This document shows, one piece after another, positions 39,536 through 51,720 of a stretch of 64,000 bases of DNA. Made by a program: the position numbers and the translations under genes. The stretch is from Candidatus Gracilibacteria bacterium. GTDB lineage: Bacteria > Patescibacteriota > Gracilibacteria > BD1-5 > UBA2023. The stretch spans positions 1 to 64,000 of the forward strand of contig JAQUAB010000004.1 in NCBI GenBank assembly GCA_028687475.1, read 5' to 3'. The notes below the pieces were generated by a model. That model made no database searches and was not told the DNA's origin. It was given only the letters and a program-made list of their open reading frames with translations. How positions within the stretch are numbered: position 1 is the stretch's first letter; each line of letters opens with the position of its first letter.

Positions 39536-39852
39536 GAAAAGAAATGTGCAAAAGAATTTATGTGGCTTAGTGTAGGAAAATCTCTGAAAAATACAAATCA
39601 ATATATTTTCCATTTTCACAATAATATTTTTGTGAAAAACTTTTCTATTATCGTTTATTTATCGTCAAAAAATATAAATTTTATTATACTGATGTGAAAA
39701 ACTTTTATTCTTATTTCTTCTTATTAAAATAAATAAGAATTTTATATAAAGAGATAATAGGTATTAATAAATAATAAATATATAGAAAATAGAATTCTAA
39801 AAGCATTTGTAAAAAGAAAAAAAGCATATACAATTCTCTCATTCAAAGAACT
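39536..39852. other. AT-rich intergenic region
   Basis: Divergent spacer between the S41 gene and the AT-rich operon. It contains an inverted repeat ATTCTTATTT/AAATAAGAAT near 39708-39742 but no recognisable gene. A minus-strand frame here is low-complexity. Confidence 0.5.
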
Positions 39853-40077
39853 ATGTGAACTCTTATTTTTCATTCTCGAAAAGAAAAAGAAATTTTTCTC
39901 AAAGAAATAATTCAAAAACTTTCTATAACACAACCAGAAAAAGATATTTATTTTATTTGTATTGAAATTCTTGAAGAAGATGCTTTTGAAGATTTTTTCG
40001 AAAAAATCTCAAATAAAATTCCAGAAGATGCTTTCGGAAAAAATAAACATGAACTTCTTAACCTTATTTCTTTGTAA
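39853..40077 (+). CDS. Small hypothetical protein, first gene of an AT-rich operon
   Basis: 74 residues starting ATG-TGA (Met-Gly). Sequence GTLIFHSRKEKEIFLKEIIQ then DIYFICIEILEEDAFEDFFE looks like a small alpha/beta domain, perhaps a truncated nucleotide-binding or regulatory module. No family recognised. The next gene begins 3 bases after the stop. Confidence 0.55.
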
Positions 40078-40080
40078 ATT

Positions 40081-41427
40081 ATGCAGTATAAAGCTACATG
40101 TACAAAATGAAATCAAAAATTAATACTTTCACTTCAAGCGAATAATATTGACGAAGCTCGATCTATACTTCATGGACAGGGTTATTCTATTATGGATATT
40201 CAAGAATTTACCCAAGTAGAATCTTGAAATCTCAATTTTTTTTATTTTGATGCGAATGTAAATGGTCTCATAAAAACAGGAAAAATTCAATCGAATGATA
40301 TATTTAAAGCATATAAAAAACTCGTCGAAGATCTTAATTATAATATAATTTATATTTATACATCTGAAGGAATGAATGAGGAACAAAAAAAACTCATTAC
40401 CTCCAAAGTAAAAGACGGATATCATCTCTATCAACAAAGTATTGGTATCGAAAAAGATAATACAAAAATAAAAACTGAAAAAGAAGAAGATCTCATAGGA
40501 ATATCACCACAAGTACTCAAAGAAATTGCTCAATATAACGAAATTATTGATTCTACTGTTGAAAAAATCCATAATCTTTCTATAAAATATCACAATACAA
40601 TTACCCCTGAGAAAAAGAAACAATTAGAAGAATTGGAAATGAATCTTGTTCAAGCAAAATGAATGTCGAATCTCGGACGTCTCAGAAATATTATCGAACA
40701 ATGATTGACTCTCATTGGTTGACTCGAAAAATGATTGATCCAATGATGAATGGAATGAGAAAAGAAAAGACTGCTCGAAGAAACAAATGATCTTCTTAAA
40801 CAAGTTGGTTCTTCGAATCGAATCGATGTAACAGGAGATGATGATATCGGAAAAAAAATTACACAATTTTTCGAAAAAATCCAAAAAAAACAAGAGGAAA
40901 AACCTCAAGAAGAACAAAAGAAAAAAATAGACACCAATTCATTTATTTTTTATCGAAATCTTCGAGAACTCAATATCTATAAAGAAAATATGAGAGCAAC
41001 ACAAATAAAAATTGTGAAGGCTTTATTTTCATTTCAATTTAGAGATTTAAAACGTCTCCTCCTCAAAAGAAAACTTCTCTCACAAAATATTACTATTATC
41101 GACAATCGCATCCATAATAGGAATATTTCCTATACAAAAGTAGTAAAATGAGCTCAATATTATTTTAATCTTACTTTTTTATTTTTCGAAAAAACAGCAG
41201 ATATTCTTCTTTATACCCTTTTTCTCTACACACTTACTTATATTACTCTCACATCTCTTAATTCATTCAATATTATACATATCACTATTGAATCGCGATT
41301 CTTTTTTTATATTACACTTATTTCAGTTGTTACTTTTTCTTTTTCATTTATACGATCGCTTTTTTCGATTGTTTTGATGCATGCATTTTTATTAGTGATG
41401 TTTATTTTTCTTTCAGTGAATTTCTAG
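40081..41427 (+). CDS. Unknown membrane protein with GspF/PilC-like N-terminal motif
   Basis: 448 residues, about 11 TGA codons. The first 40 residues (QYKATCTKGNQKLILSLQAN ... ARSILHGQGYSIMDIQ) follow the pattern at the start of GspF/PilC inner-membrane proteins (YkA.d..G......A....eA...L...G..i..I). A second small domain, a long charged coiled-coil region with a cluster of UGA-glycines (LIGGLEKGLIQGGMEGEKKR) and four C-terminal membrane spans follow. The usual GspF helical repeats are not evident. Function unknown; secretion or pilus assembly is a guess from the N-terminus. Confidence 0.55.
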
Positions 41428-41430
41428 ATA

Positions 41431-42624
41431 ATGTATAGTATTATTATCGGCATTCATGCTTTATTTGTTCTTATATCACATTTTCTTGGATATAGGATTT
41501 TCGAGTGAATTTTTCTTCTTTTAGGTATTTTCTTTCTTTTTTATTTTTCTCCACTTTTTTTTCTCGATGAGACCATTTCATGAAAAAATACTGAAAAAAA
41601 AGAATTTGGGTTGAAACAATTTTTCGAAAAAATCTCACCGAAAGACTCTCTTTTTCTTCCTTTATTGCTTTTATATATTGCTGTGTATGGCTTTGTAATT
41701 TCTGCTTTTTGAACCATTGATTCATTTCTCTCGATTCATAGTATTTTATCGATTGGGATTTTTCTTATTCTTTTTGGTTATATTCTGAGTTTTGATTGGA
41801 AAAATGATATTTTTTTTGAAGTATTTCAATTTCATACATATATTGCTTTTATTTCGAGTATTCTTTTCGGAATTCTCTTTTTTATAGAATATTCATATAC
41901 CTCTTTTTTATTTTTTCTTCTTACCTTTTTTAGTAGTATCGCTGGTATATTTTTTCTCTCTTTCTCACGAAAAATCCATTCTCTCTATACTTCACTTCTT
42001 CTCACGACTTTTATTTCGAGTATTTTTATTTTCATTCAGTATTTCTTTCATTTCAACCCACTTTTTCTTCTTATTTTTCTAGTAGTTTTGATGGGGATTA
42101 GTATGTTTGAATATCTTCCGAAAATAGAGATTTTCGCACATCAAAAAGAAATTATTCGATATTTTTCCTTGATTATTATTATCCTTTCTCTTCCTGTTCT
42201 TTTTTTTCTTGCATTTTCTACACTGACAATTCCTTTTTTTCTTCTGCTTTGTGTGATGGGTTTCTTTTTCTCGATTCATATCCGATATTCGAATTATATC
42301 GCATATGGAATTGGATTAGCAATTATTTATTTTTTGTATTCTCTATTTTTCTTTTCTCTTCTTTCATCCGGATCGATTATTTCCGTATTATTGTTTATAT
42401 TTTTTCTTCCATTTCTTCTGATTGGTATTACGTATTTTTGGGAAGAGCGTTTCGAATATGACTTTCCGATTCTACATTATTCTGCTATAGGTTTTAGTGG
42501 AATATACTTTCTGTATTCTATCTTTTTTATTGGTTGGTGAAATAATTTCTTATTTATGATTTCCTCGGGAATATTTTGTCTTGCGATCCTCTTTTTCATG
42601 AGCTTTTTCCGTTTCCGAAAATAA
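41431..42624 (+). CDS. Polytopic membrane protein of unknown family
   Basis: 397 residues, four TGA codons, roughly ten to twelve membrane spans, extremely rich in Phe, Ile and Leu because of TTT/ATT/CTT codons. Short charged loops include KNTEKKEFGLKQFFEKISPK after the second span. No transporter signature was seen. Starts 3 bases after the previous stop and ends 12 bases before pepN. Confidence 0.6.
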
Positions 42625-42636
42625 TACTTTTTTCTT

Positions 42637-45270
42637 ATGTCTGAACTTATTTCCCTCAAAAAATTCCGATCCGATTATCGAGTCTCTGACTTTCAGATTC
42701 CACAGACAAAACTCTGTTTTCAGATTTTCGAATGATATACGATAGTTCGAGCAGAACTTCAGGTTCTTCGAACCAATTCCGAAGCTCGAGAACTTATTCT
42801 TGATGGTGAAAATCTGGAATTTATTTCTTGTACCATTAATAATCAAGAAGTTGATACAACAACTCTCAAAATCACAGAACATTCTCTCTCAATTCCATGG
42901 ATATATGGCGATGAATGTATGATTCAGATTCAGAATAAAATCTATCCAGAAAAAAATACATTTCTGGAATGACTCTATTATGCGAGCGGATTTTATTGTA
43001 CTCAGAATGAACCCATGGGATTTCGGCATATCACCTATTTTCTCGATCGGCCTGATGTGATGAGTATTTTCCAGGTGCGTATCGAAGGTGAGAAAAAATA
43101 TCCACTTCTTCTCTCGAATGGGAATAAAATCGCTTCAGGGGAACTCGAAAATAATCGACATTTTGTCGAATGGTCAGATCCATTCCGTAAGCCGACCTAT
43201 CTTTTTGCTCTGGTGTGCGCGGATCTCGAAGAAATCCATGACACATATACCACTGGTTCTGGCAAAATGGTTGATCTCTATGTCTATGTCGATCATGGAA
43301 AGGGAAAAGATGCCCTCTGGGCAATGGAATCCCTGAAACGCGCGATGAAATGGGATGAAGTCCGATATGGACGAGAATATGATCTCAATGTATTCCATAT
43401 CGTTGCGACGGATAGCTTCAATATGGGAGCGATGGAAAATAAGAGTCTCAATATTTTCAATACCATCTATATTCGTGCGAACGATCGAACATCGACCGAT
43501 AAGGATTTTATTGATGTAGAAGCGGTGATCGGACATGAATATTTCCATAACTGGACAGGGAATCGCATCACGTGTCGTGATTGGTTCCAGTTGACGCTGA
43601 AGGAAGGACTGACTGTATTTCGTGATCAGAATTTCTCTGCTGATATGCACTCTGAACTCACCCAGAGAATCGTTGATATCGAGTTGCTTCGAGAATTCCA
43701 GTTCGCCGAAGATAAAGGAAAAACCGCTCATCCGATTCAGCCAGATTCGTATGTCGAAATGAATAACTTCTATACTGCAACCGTGTATGACAAAGGTGCA
43801 GAAGTAATTCGTATGATGGAATCGATGGTCGGCCGTGAAAAATTCCGAGAAGGAATGGATCTCTATTTTGCTCGCCATGATGGACAGGCGGTGACAACCG
43901 TTGATTTTGTACGGGCAATTTCTGATGGTTCGGGTATGGATTTCTCCGAATTCGAGAAATCTTGGTACCATCAACCAAGAACTCCAGAAATTAGTGTGAA
44001 GACGGAATATGATATAAATCAGCAGACTTTCACCCTTCATATTGCTCAAAAATCGCTCACTTCTCCAGAAGGTGAAACACTGAAACCTTGGTATATCCCC
44101 CTTTTTATTGCACTCTTTGATCCTGATTCAAAACAAGAATTCCCACTTCAACTCCAGAATCCGGAATGACAGAATCTGCTCGAAAAATGAGCAATTCTTC
44201 TCACGCAAGAGAGTCAATCATTCACTTTTTCCAATATCACTTCTGAACCAGTTGTTTCTCTGAATCGTGGGTTTCGGGCTCCTGTTATAATCGAGAGTTC
44301 TGATGTAGATTATCGGTTTCTGAGTCTCTATGAGACCAATGGGATTTCTCGATATGATGCCTGGAAGCAGTATTCTATAGAAGCACTCCGTACATTTATC
44401 CAGAAGAATTATATCGATGCAGAATATATTACGACGTTTCAGACAATTCTCGAAGAATTACCAGAAGATACACTCTATCATTCACTTCTCTTGAATTTTC
44501 GGAATATTACCTCTCTTTTGAATGTTTTTGCACCAATAAATCCTATATTGCTCTCAGAAAAACGTTCTGAATTTCTCAAAAATATTGGAACAAATACGCA
44601 GATCCAATCGCTTCTTTTCTCAAAGTTCGAGAAAGAATACAATGAATATATGCAAACAGAAGAAACCATTGATGATGAGAGTATAAAAAAACGAGCCTAT
44701 ATTTCGAGTATAGCGCTTCTGATGAGTGAATTCTGAATATCGACACGCGAGATAGAAGAAAAACTCATCAAATCAACAAAAATGACCCTTAATCTCGCTG
44801 GATGGAAGTCTCGAATTGCGAGAGATGCTGAAATATGAATTGCTGAACTCAAAAATTGGATGCGGGTGAATGGATTTTTCGATGATCTTCTGATGCGGAT
44901 GAAGTATTTTTCTCTCATTTCTCAGGTTTCATCGCCCGTGTTCGTGGATATTCTCAATTCAGAAATAGAGAGCGAATATTTTGACTACAAGGTTCCGAAT
45001 CTTGTACGATCACTTATCGGATGAGTGACGAAAAGTTTTCACTTTTTTCATAAGGATGATGCTGAAGGTTATAGATTCTTCGCAGAGCAGATTCGAAAAA
45101 TCGATATGGTGAATACCCAAATTGCTGCTCGTCTTGTGAAGTCATTCACTTCCTATGAGCTTGTCGATGAAGTGTCAAAATCTCGCATGAAACCCTCTAT
45201 TGAGTGACTACTTCATGATCCAAAAATCTCTGCAGGAGTGAAGGAAATTCTCGAAAAAGTAATATCTTAA
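42637..45270 (+). CDS. pepN: Aminopeptidase N (M1 family)
   Basis: 877 residues, the size of E. coli PepN. GAMEN exopeptidase motif ([16 protein letters not shown]), zinc motif HEYFHNW followed 18 residues later by the third ligand Glu in [10 protein letters not shown], and the PepN-specific start [12 protein letters not shown] with a [16 protein letters not shown]-like segment. Eight or more TGA codons, mostly in the C-terminal half. It removes N-terminal residues from peptides. Codon use returns to normal after the AT-rich genes upstream. Confidence 0.95.
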
Positions 45271-45287
45271 AATTTAAAGTATTTTCG

Positions 45288-45911
45288 ATGTTTCGATGAA
45301 TTTTTCACATTCTCAAGAGTATATTTGTCGATGAAAATGACAGAGTAGAGCCTGTTATACAAGTGAAAGTCATCACGGAACATTATAAAAAGGATTTGGG
45401 AAAATGTTTTCTCGACGAAATCTGGATTGCAAGTGAATACAAAAAAACGAAAAATGTTATTGAGCAATATAAATATCAGTCAGATCGAGATATTTCGGAT
45501 GTTTTAGTGCAGTATTATCTTCAGATTTTTGAGCAGAATAGACAGTATTTCTCAGAAGAGGAGCATTGGTGTATTGTTCCAGCGCCGATGCACTGGAGTC
45601 GATATTTGATCCGATGATTCGATCATATGAATTTTCTCGCTCAGAGATTATCGGAAGAGATGCATGTTCCGTATAAAAACATTCTACAAACATCATATCG
45701 TCCAAGACAATCAAAACTAAAACGCACATCTCGTCTTGCAAATAAAACAAATGCTTTTAGAATACGAAATGGTTTTTCCGAAATCCCAGAAAATATTATT
45801 TTTATAGATGATGTTATCTCATCAGGTTCCACAGCGAATCACTGTGCTGAAGTTCTCAAAAAAGAATGAGCCCATAGAATAATCGGATGGTTTATTGCTT
45901 CTAACAACTAA
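45288..45911 (+). CDS. comF: ComF-family phosphoribosyltransferase-like protein
   Basis: 207 residues, three TGA codons. The PRPP-binding loop [20 protein letters not shown], the segment [20 protein letters not shown] and the [20 protein letters not shown] region ([20 protein letters not shown]) are classic ComF. The N-terminal four-Cys zinc finger of longer homologs is missing. ComF helps bring imported single-stranded DNA into the cell. uvrA starts 2 bases later. Confidence 0.9.
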
Positions 45912-45913
45912 TT

Positions 45914-48760
45914 ATGTCTGAAAATATCGAAATTATTGGTGCACGTACACATAATCTGAAGAATGTCAGTGTGACGATTCCGAAGAATTCTCTTGTCGTC
46001 ATGACGGGAGTTTCTGGATCTGGAAAATCTTCACTTGCCTTCGATACTCTGTACGCGGAGTGACAAAAAAGATACCTAGAAAGCCTGTCGACTTATGCTC
46101 GTATGATTGTTTCAGAATGATCCAATGAGACGCGTGTAGATGAGATTCGTGGACTCTCGCCAACGATCGCCATCAATCAAAAAACCGTGTCGAACAATCC
46201 ACGTTCCACCGTCGGGACAATTACCGAAATATATGATTATTACCGTCTTCTCTATACGACGATAGGGAAATCATATTGTCCGAATCATCCACATATTCTT
46301 CTCAAAAAACATACCCTTCGAGACGTTGTCGATACTCTGTCGAAGTATGTCGAAGGTGAAAAGATTCATATCTGTATTCCTATTGATTCACATAGGGAAT
46401 TTTCTACCCTTTCAGAAGTGTCGAAGTATGTAGCTGATATAGGATTTGTGAGGTTTCAGATCGGAGATATTATCTATTCTGTGGCTGATACATTTGCAGA
46501 CGAGAAGTATATTGATAGTGGTTATATAGTGATTGATAGGCTTGTCGTAAAAACAGAAGAGGAAGAAAAGCCATTCTTCGACACTCGATTCAAGGATTCT
46601 GTGAGTCTTGCTTTCCAGAAGGGAGAAGGAAGAATGAGTCTTTATAGTCTGGATAAAAAAGAACGGATTGATTTTTTTGAACAGGCATCATGTCCTATTT
46701 GTAATTTTTCTGTCGAAAATTTGTCGATTTCGAATTTTTCTTTCAATTCACATCATGGAGCCTGTCCAGATTGTCATGGACTTGGAAGCTATACGACTTT
46801 TCGAGAAGAAGATATTGTGAATCCTCGGCTTTCACTCGCAGAAGGAGCACTTCTTCCGTGGTCAGCGCATCCATACTATATCGCTGTACTTGAAGCAGTC
46901 TGCGAAAAACATAATATTGATATTCATGCGATGTATGGAGATCTCTCCAAAAAAGATCGTGAAAAAATTCTCTATGGTGTTCCATGAACATTTGAGCTTT
47001 CCTATGTGTCGAAAATAGATGAAGAGCGGACTCATAAATCAAAATACGAGTGACTTATTCCGAATCTAGAACGTCGCTATCGAGAATCAGATCTTGCCAA
47101 TGATGCATTTTTCAAACGAATCTCTCAGTTTGCTACAGAGCAAATTTGTCGAACTTGTGGTGGTTTTCGACTCAAGAAAGAATATCTTTCGGTATTGGTA
47201 TGAGGAAAAAATATTGGCGAACTTACCTCACTTTCTGTCGAACAATCACGAACATTTTTTGATACTCTTTCTTTTACCAAAGAGGAAAAGCAGATTGTCG
47301 AAGGAATACTGAAAAATATCACAGAACGATTGGAATTTCTCTCTGGTGTTTGACTGGATTATGTGACACTCGCACGTCGTGCCAACACACTTTCTGGTGG
47401 AGAGTCTCAGCGTATTCGTCTCGCAACACAGATAGGAACTCGCTTGGAAGGCATTATTTATGTTCTCGATGAGCCTTCCATCGGACTACATCCGCGAGAC
47501 AATGAGATGCTTATCAAGAATCTCAAGCGATTGGCACGTATTGGAAATAGTGTTATTGTTGTCGAACATGATGAAGATATCATGCAAGAAAGCGATTATA
47601 TCATCGATATTGGTCCGCATGCTTGAGTCCATGGTGGGGAAGTCATTTTTTCTGGCACATATTCTGAGATTTTGTCTGATAAAAATTCTGAAACAGGGCA
47701 ATACCTCGCATGAAAAAAGCATATTCTTCGACAGCATTTTGTAAACAAAAAACCTTCTGAGTTTATTTCTATTCTTGGTGCAGAAGAAAATAACCTCAAG
47801 AATATCAATGTTCGTATTCCTCTTCAGTGTCTCACAGTGGTGACAGGAGTTTCTGGTTCTGGGAAATCATCGCTTATTGTCGATATATTGTCGAACAAAA
47901 TCATGGAACATTTTCATGGAAGTGCTGTTACGATCGGGAAACATCGATCTATAGAAGGACTCGAAAATATCGACAAGGCAATTATTATCGACCAATCCCC
48001 TATCGGAAAAACTCCGCATTCCAATATCGCCACTTATACGGGTGTATTTACCTATATCCGTGAAGTATTCGCTGCTTCTCATGATGCTCAGAAGCGTGGA
48101 TATGGTCCAGGACGGTTTTCGTTCAATACAAAATGAGGGCGTTGTGATGTGTGTGAAGGTTCCGGAGTGAAAAAAATTGAGATGCATTTTCTCCCTGATG
48201 TGTATGTAGAATGTGAGACTTGTAGTGGAACACGATACAATGCAGAGACTCTGGATGTGAAGTTCAAGGGGAAAAATATTGCTGAAGTCCTGGATATGAC
48301 TATTGACGAAGCAGTTTGATTTTTCGTAGCATTTCCTCGTATTGCTCGAGTACTTGATGTACTTCAAGATGTTGGACTCGGATATATCAAACTCTGACAG
48401 TCAGCACCAACACTTTCAGGATGAGAAGCGCAGCGTATCAAGCTCGCATTCGATCTTGCCAAAAGATCGACAGGAAAGACACTCTATATTCTCGATGAGC
48501 CAACGACCGGACTCCATTTTTCTGATGTTCAGAAATTGCTCGACATTCTCGACAAACTCGTAGGAAAAGGGAATAGTGTCATTGTTATCGAACATAATCT
48601 CGATATTATCGCTAATGCTGATGCGATTATCGACATCGGTCCAGAATGATGAGATCGATGAGGAAATCTCGTATTTGCTTGACCACGTGAAAAACTCCTC
48701 GATGTCGAGGAGTCGTATACAGCGAGAGCGCTCAAGAAGTATATGAAACAAAAGAAGTAG
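45914..48760 (+). CDS. uvrA: Excinuclease ABC subunit A
   Basis: 948 residues. Both ATPase halves are complete: P-loops [20 protein letters not shown] and [11 protein letters not shown], signatures [12 protein letters not shown] and [12 protein letters not shown] (second Gly is TGA), and Walker B regions [14 protein letters not shown] and [14 protein letters not shown]. Zinc-binding Cys clusters CPICNFSV ... CPDC and CDVCEG ... CETCSG are present. At least 16 TGA codons, many at invariant glycines. Scans DNA for damage in nucleotide excision repair. Confidence 0.97.
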
Positions 48761-48764
48761 TCGT

Positions 48765-49142
48765 CTAGACTGCCCAGACGAGCCAGATTCCGATAACAAG
48801 TCACAAGAGTAGGACAAACTGAATAGCAAAGATGCTACGCTTCATACTTCGCACCATCTTGTTCGTTCCAGATGGACAGCCAATGAGTGTCAGTCACTTG
48901 AATATCGCCATCCAACCAAAGAGTGTCACCGCTCCTTCTCAGTTCATCGTCCACACATTGTGGAGGATTACGGAGATGAGTCCGAACATGAGAGCCAAGA
49001 ATCCTGCTAACATAACAAACACTCTATTTTCCGCAAGAGTGAACATTTCCATGAGAAATGCTTTTCCTCGGATGAGGAATAGGGCGGTCGTGACGATAAG
49101 GAACCATCCCCAAAATTGAGCCAAAACAACAGAAGTTTCCAT
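48765..49142 (-). CDS. Small membrane protein
   Basis: 125 residues with four membrane spans (FWGWFLIVTTALFLIRG, VFVMLAGFLALMFGLISVIL, AVTLFGWMAIFKGLTLI, FAIQFVLLLGLVIGIWLVWA), three TGA codons. Unknown family. Convergent with uvrA, the two stops only 4 bases apart. Confidence 0.7.
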
Positions 49143-49240
49143 AAGAGTAAAAATTATAGAGTAAACTTTTTGTTTTCGGATGTGTATGGGTTAAGAAATA
49201 GGTGGTGTAATTATAGGCGAATAGGGCGAGGGTGCAAGAA

Positions 49241-49262
49241 AAATCCTCAGAGTTGAGGATTT
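49241..49262 (-). terminator. Terminator of the small membrane-protein gene
   Basis: Stem AAATCCTCA/TGAGGATTT with a short loop, T run on the minus strand. Confidence 0.75.
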
Positions 49263-49293
49263 ATAGAGTTTAAAATGCTAGAATTATTGATTA

Positions 49294-49596
49294 CTATCGT
49301 CTGATGATTGATATGATTTCTCAAACCATCCTTGGAGAGAATAGAATGAGTATAATTCAAAGGAATAAAAAATTGCCTGAAATATTTATCATTCCGTAAA
49401 GAATAATAAGAACAATAATTCCCATCATCCCTAATTGAATTCTTCAGTTTGGCAACCAATTTTTCATAAGCGTTCATGATATTTCTGCTGCCATTTTTTC
49501 AAGTCTTTCCTTTTCTTCAAATGTAGTACTTTTATCATTGAGCATAAGGCTTATTTCTTTCAACGTCTTTTCAAGGTCAGTACGAGTTTTATTCAT
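49294..49596 (-). CDS. Small coiled-coil membrane protein
   Basis: 100 residues, four TGA codons. N-terminal coiled coil (NKTRTDLEKTLKEISLMLND, KEEKERLEKMAAE-like) then two hydrophobic segments (LGMMGIIVLIILYGMINI, NFLFLGIILILFSP). Seen only with TGA = Gly. Unknown function. Confidence 0.6.
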
Positions 49597-49638
49597 AAAT
49601 TTAAATAAAAACTAAAAGAAAGCGTTATCAATCAGATA

Positions 49639-50553
49639 CTAATGCCCCAACATGAGTATATCCTCATGCACGCTATTGGCTGCCAGACATCCTTCCGCAG
49701 CACTCATAATTGTTTGTCGAAATTTATTGGAGTTGGTTGTCACATCTCCTGCTGCATAGAGTCACTTCACTGTTGTCTCTTGGCGCTTGTCGACGATGAG
49801 AGTGCCATCCGTATCTTTTTCAGGAGAGAGATTGTCGACAATCCTCGTGAATGGTGTCGATCCAATGGCGACAAATACTCCATCGAGTGGGAGGATAGAG
49901 TCATCCTGTAACTTGAGTCCTGTGACACCCATCATACCTCCGATGACTTCCTTGGCTTGGGTATTCATATGTATGGTGATGTTGCTTTTTGCTTTTGCTT
50001 TCTCGACCCAAATATTTTCTGCACGAATTTTGTCGGATCGAACGAGAATATGAACTTCCTTCGCGATCTCAGCAAGATAGAGAGCTTCAGTGATAGCAGT
50101 ATTTCCAGCTCCGACGACAGCGACTGTGAGTCATTTATAGAAATTCCCATCGCACGTAGCACAATAGGATACCCCTTGTCCGTAGAATTCTTTTTCTCCA
50201 GGAACTCCGAGCATTTTGTACTCATTTCCTGTGGCGAGGATGATACGACGAGCCTCGAATGTTTTTCCTGTCATAGTCGTAACCGCGAACATATCTTCGC
50301 CAATCTTCGACACTTCTTCGACACGATCTTGGAGCAGTTCTGACCCTGCACTTTCGGCATGTTGACGGAAATTCTTCATGATTTCGCCACCTGGAGCAGA
50401 TAGCGTTCCAGGATAATTTTCGACACAATGAGACGTGGCGAGCGCGCCGCCTGGCATCTCACCAATTATGAGATTGGAGAGCTTGTATCGGCTGGCGTAC
50501 ATACCTGCAGGGAGCCCAGCAGAACCAGCACCGATGATGATAACGTCGTACAT
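49639..50553 (-). CDS. trxB: Thioredoxin reductase
   Basis: 304 residues. FAD motif IIIGAGSAGLPAGMYASR, redox-active CATCDG, NADPH motif VAVVGAGNTAITEALYL and the FAD-binding end GLYAAGDVTTNSNKFRQTIM (first Gly TGA). Uses NADPH to reduce thioredoxin. Two TGA codons. A hairpin TAATGAGA/TCTCATTA lies upstream in the spacer to the PH gene. Confidence 0.94.
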
Positions 50554-50645
50554 AAAAGAAATGAAAATAGGTTAGTAATGAGAATTTGTCTCATTATATA
50601 AATTTCTCGAAAAATGCAAATAAATAGCTTTAAAACAGAACTTAT

Positions 50646-51176
50646 CTAAACACGGGTTTCGTGCGATTTTCGATATTCTTGGATTACATTATTGATTCGT
50701 CGAGCGCTCTCAATTGGATCTGGAGCATATTTGATGACCATATTGGAAGTCTCGCTGGCTGTATGAATATGGACTTCTCCGAAACCAAATATTGTCTGAA
50801 ATATGCCAGCTGTATGTGCGTTGACTTCTTGGACTCGATCGAGAGAACATTCGCTCACAGAACGCGCAAGTGCGGAAATCTGATCAATGCCAATAACCCG
50901 AGAATCTGTGATAATAAAAATATCCAGTTCATCGTTTATCCAATCCAGTAGAATAAAAGTCAGAAAAACAATCCAATAGAGAGAAATTCCTCACCAATAC
51001 AATCCACTTCCGAAAAGATCAATGATAGGGGTTTGATAGTTCAATAAAATGGCTGATGATGCAAAAAGTGCCACAAAATATAAAAAGTGAAAAATCAGAA
51101 TAATCCAGTGTCGATGAAGCGTGAGGAGAATATGTTCGTTTTCTCTTAGGAGCGAGACGTGTTCTTTGTTGAGCAT
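50646..51176 (-). CDS. Bacterial PH-domain membrane protein
   Basis: 176 residues. LLRENEHILLTLHRHWIILI leads into two membrane spans, then a bacterial PH domain: LDIFIITDSRVIGIDQISAL, SECSLDRVQEVNAHTAGIFQ, TIFGFGEVHIHTASETSN. That RVQEVxxxxxGxxxxxFGxGxVxIxTA pattern is diagnostic of bPH2/YdbT-like proteins. One TGA. Start is the ATG at 51176, overlapping tsaB by 31 bases; a TTG at 51260 would add 28 plausible residues. Confidence 0.78.
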
Positions 51177-51709
51177 GTGATATGAGGTTCCTTGAGATAA
51201 AAAGGTATAAGCGTCTTTGTAGGAGAAAGGTGTGAAAAGATTTTCCCAAGCTTTTCCCAATCTTCCGCATATTCTATCAAAACTTTCTTGTCTGTAAAAT
51301 CATTTTGGCTTCCATAGCCTTCATATATTCCTGGTGGAAGATTCTTTCGTGGTACGTGCTGAGAATTTCACTGGTCGTTTCGAATTATATATTCTTCATT
51401 ATTTGCTTGAATAATAGGAATATTTTTCTCAATGAGTTGGAAAAAATGACATCATTTCACAATAATTCATCGACTGAGAATGAGTGATGAGAGCGTGAGG
51501 GTGATAATCCGCATTCGGGTAAATGCTCAAGGTCACAGTATTACCCAAAATTCATCAATATTATGAGCTTCCATAAAAGTCATAATTGTATCAGGAAAAG
51601 TCGAGAAGTCATCTCATTTCGGAATAGAAAAAGAATCTAGAAGTCTGTCTCATTCCAGAAAAAAACATTCAATATTAGATCGAAGGGGATTGATATAGAG
51701 GACACGCAT
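51146..51709 (-). CDS. tsaB: TsaB-like protein (t6A tRNA modification)
   Basis: 187 residues and eight TGA codons, entirely hidden under the standard code. The segment FWVILGPGAFTRMRIITLTL matches the TsaB core (GxGPGSFTGxRxGxxxAxG), with both Gly of LGPG encoded by TGA. The N-terminus MRVLYINPLRSNIECFF resembles the first ASKHA strand. TsaB supports TsaD in N6-threonylcarbamoyladenosine synthesis. The C-terminal half is divergent, so the call is moderate. Confidence 0.6.
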
Positions 51710-51720
51710 AAGAAATAGAA

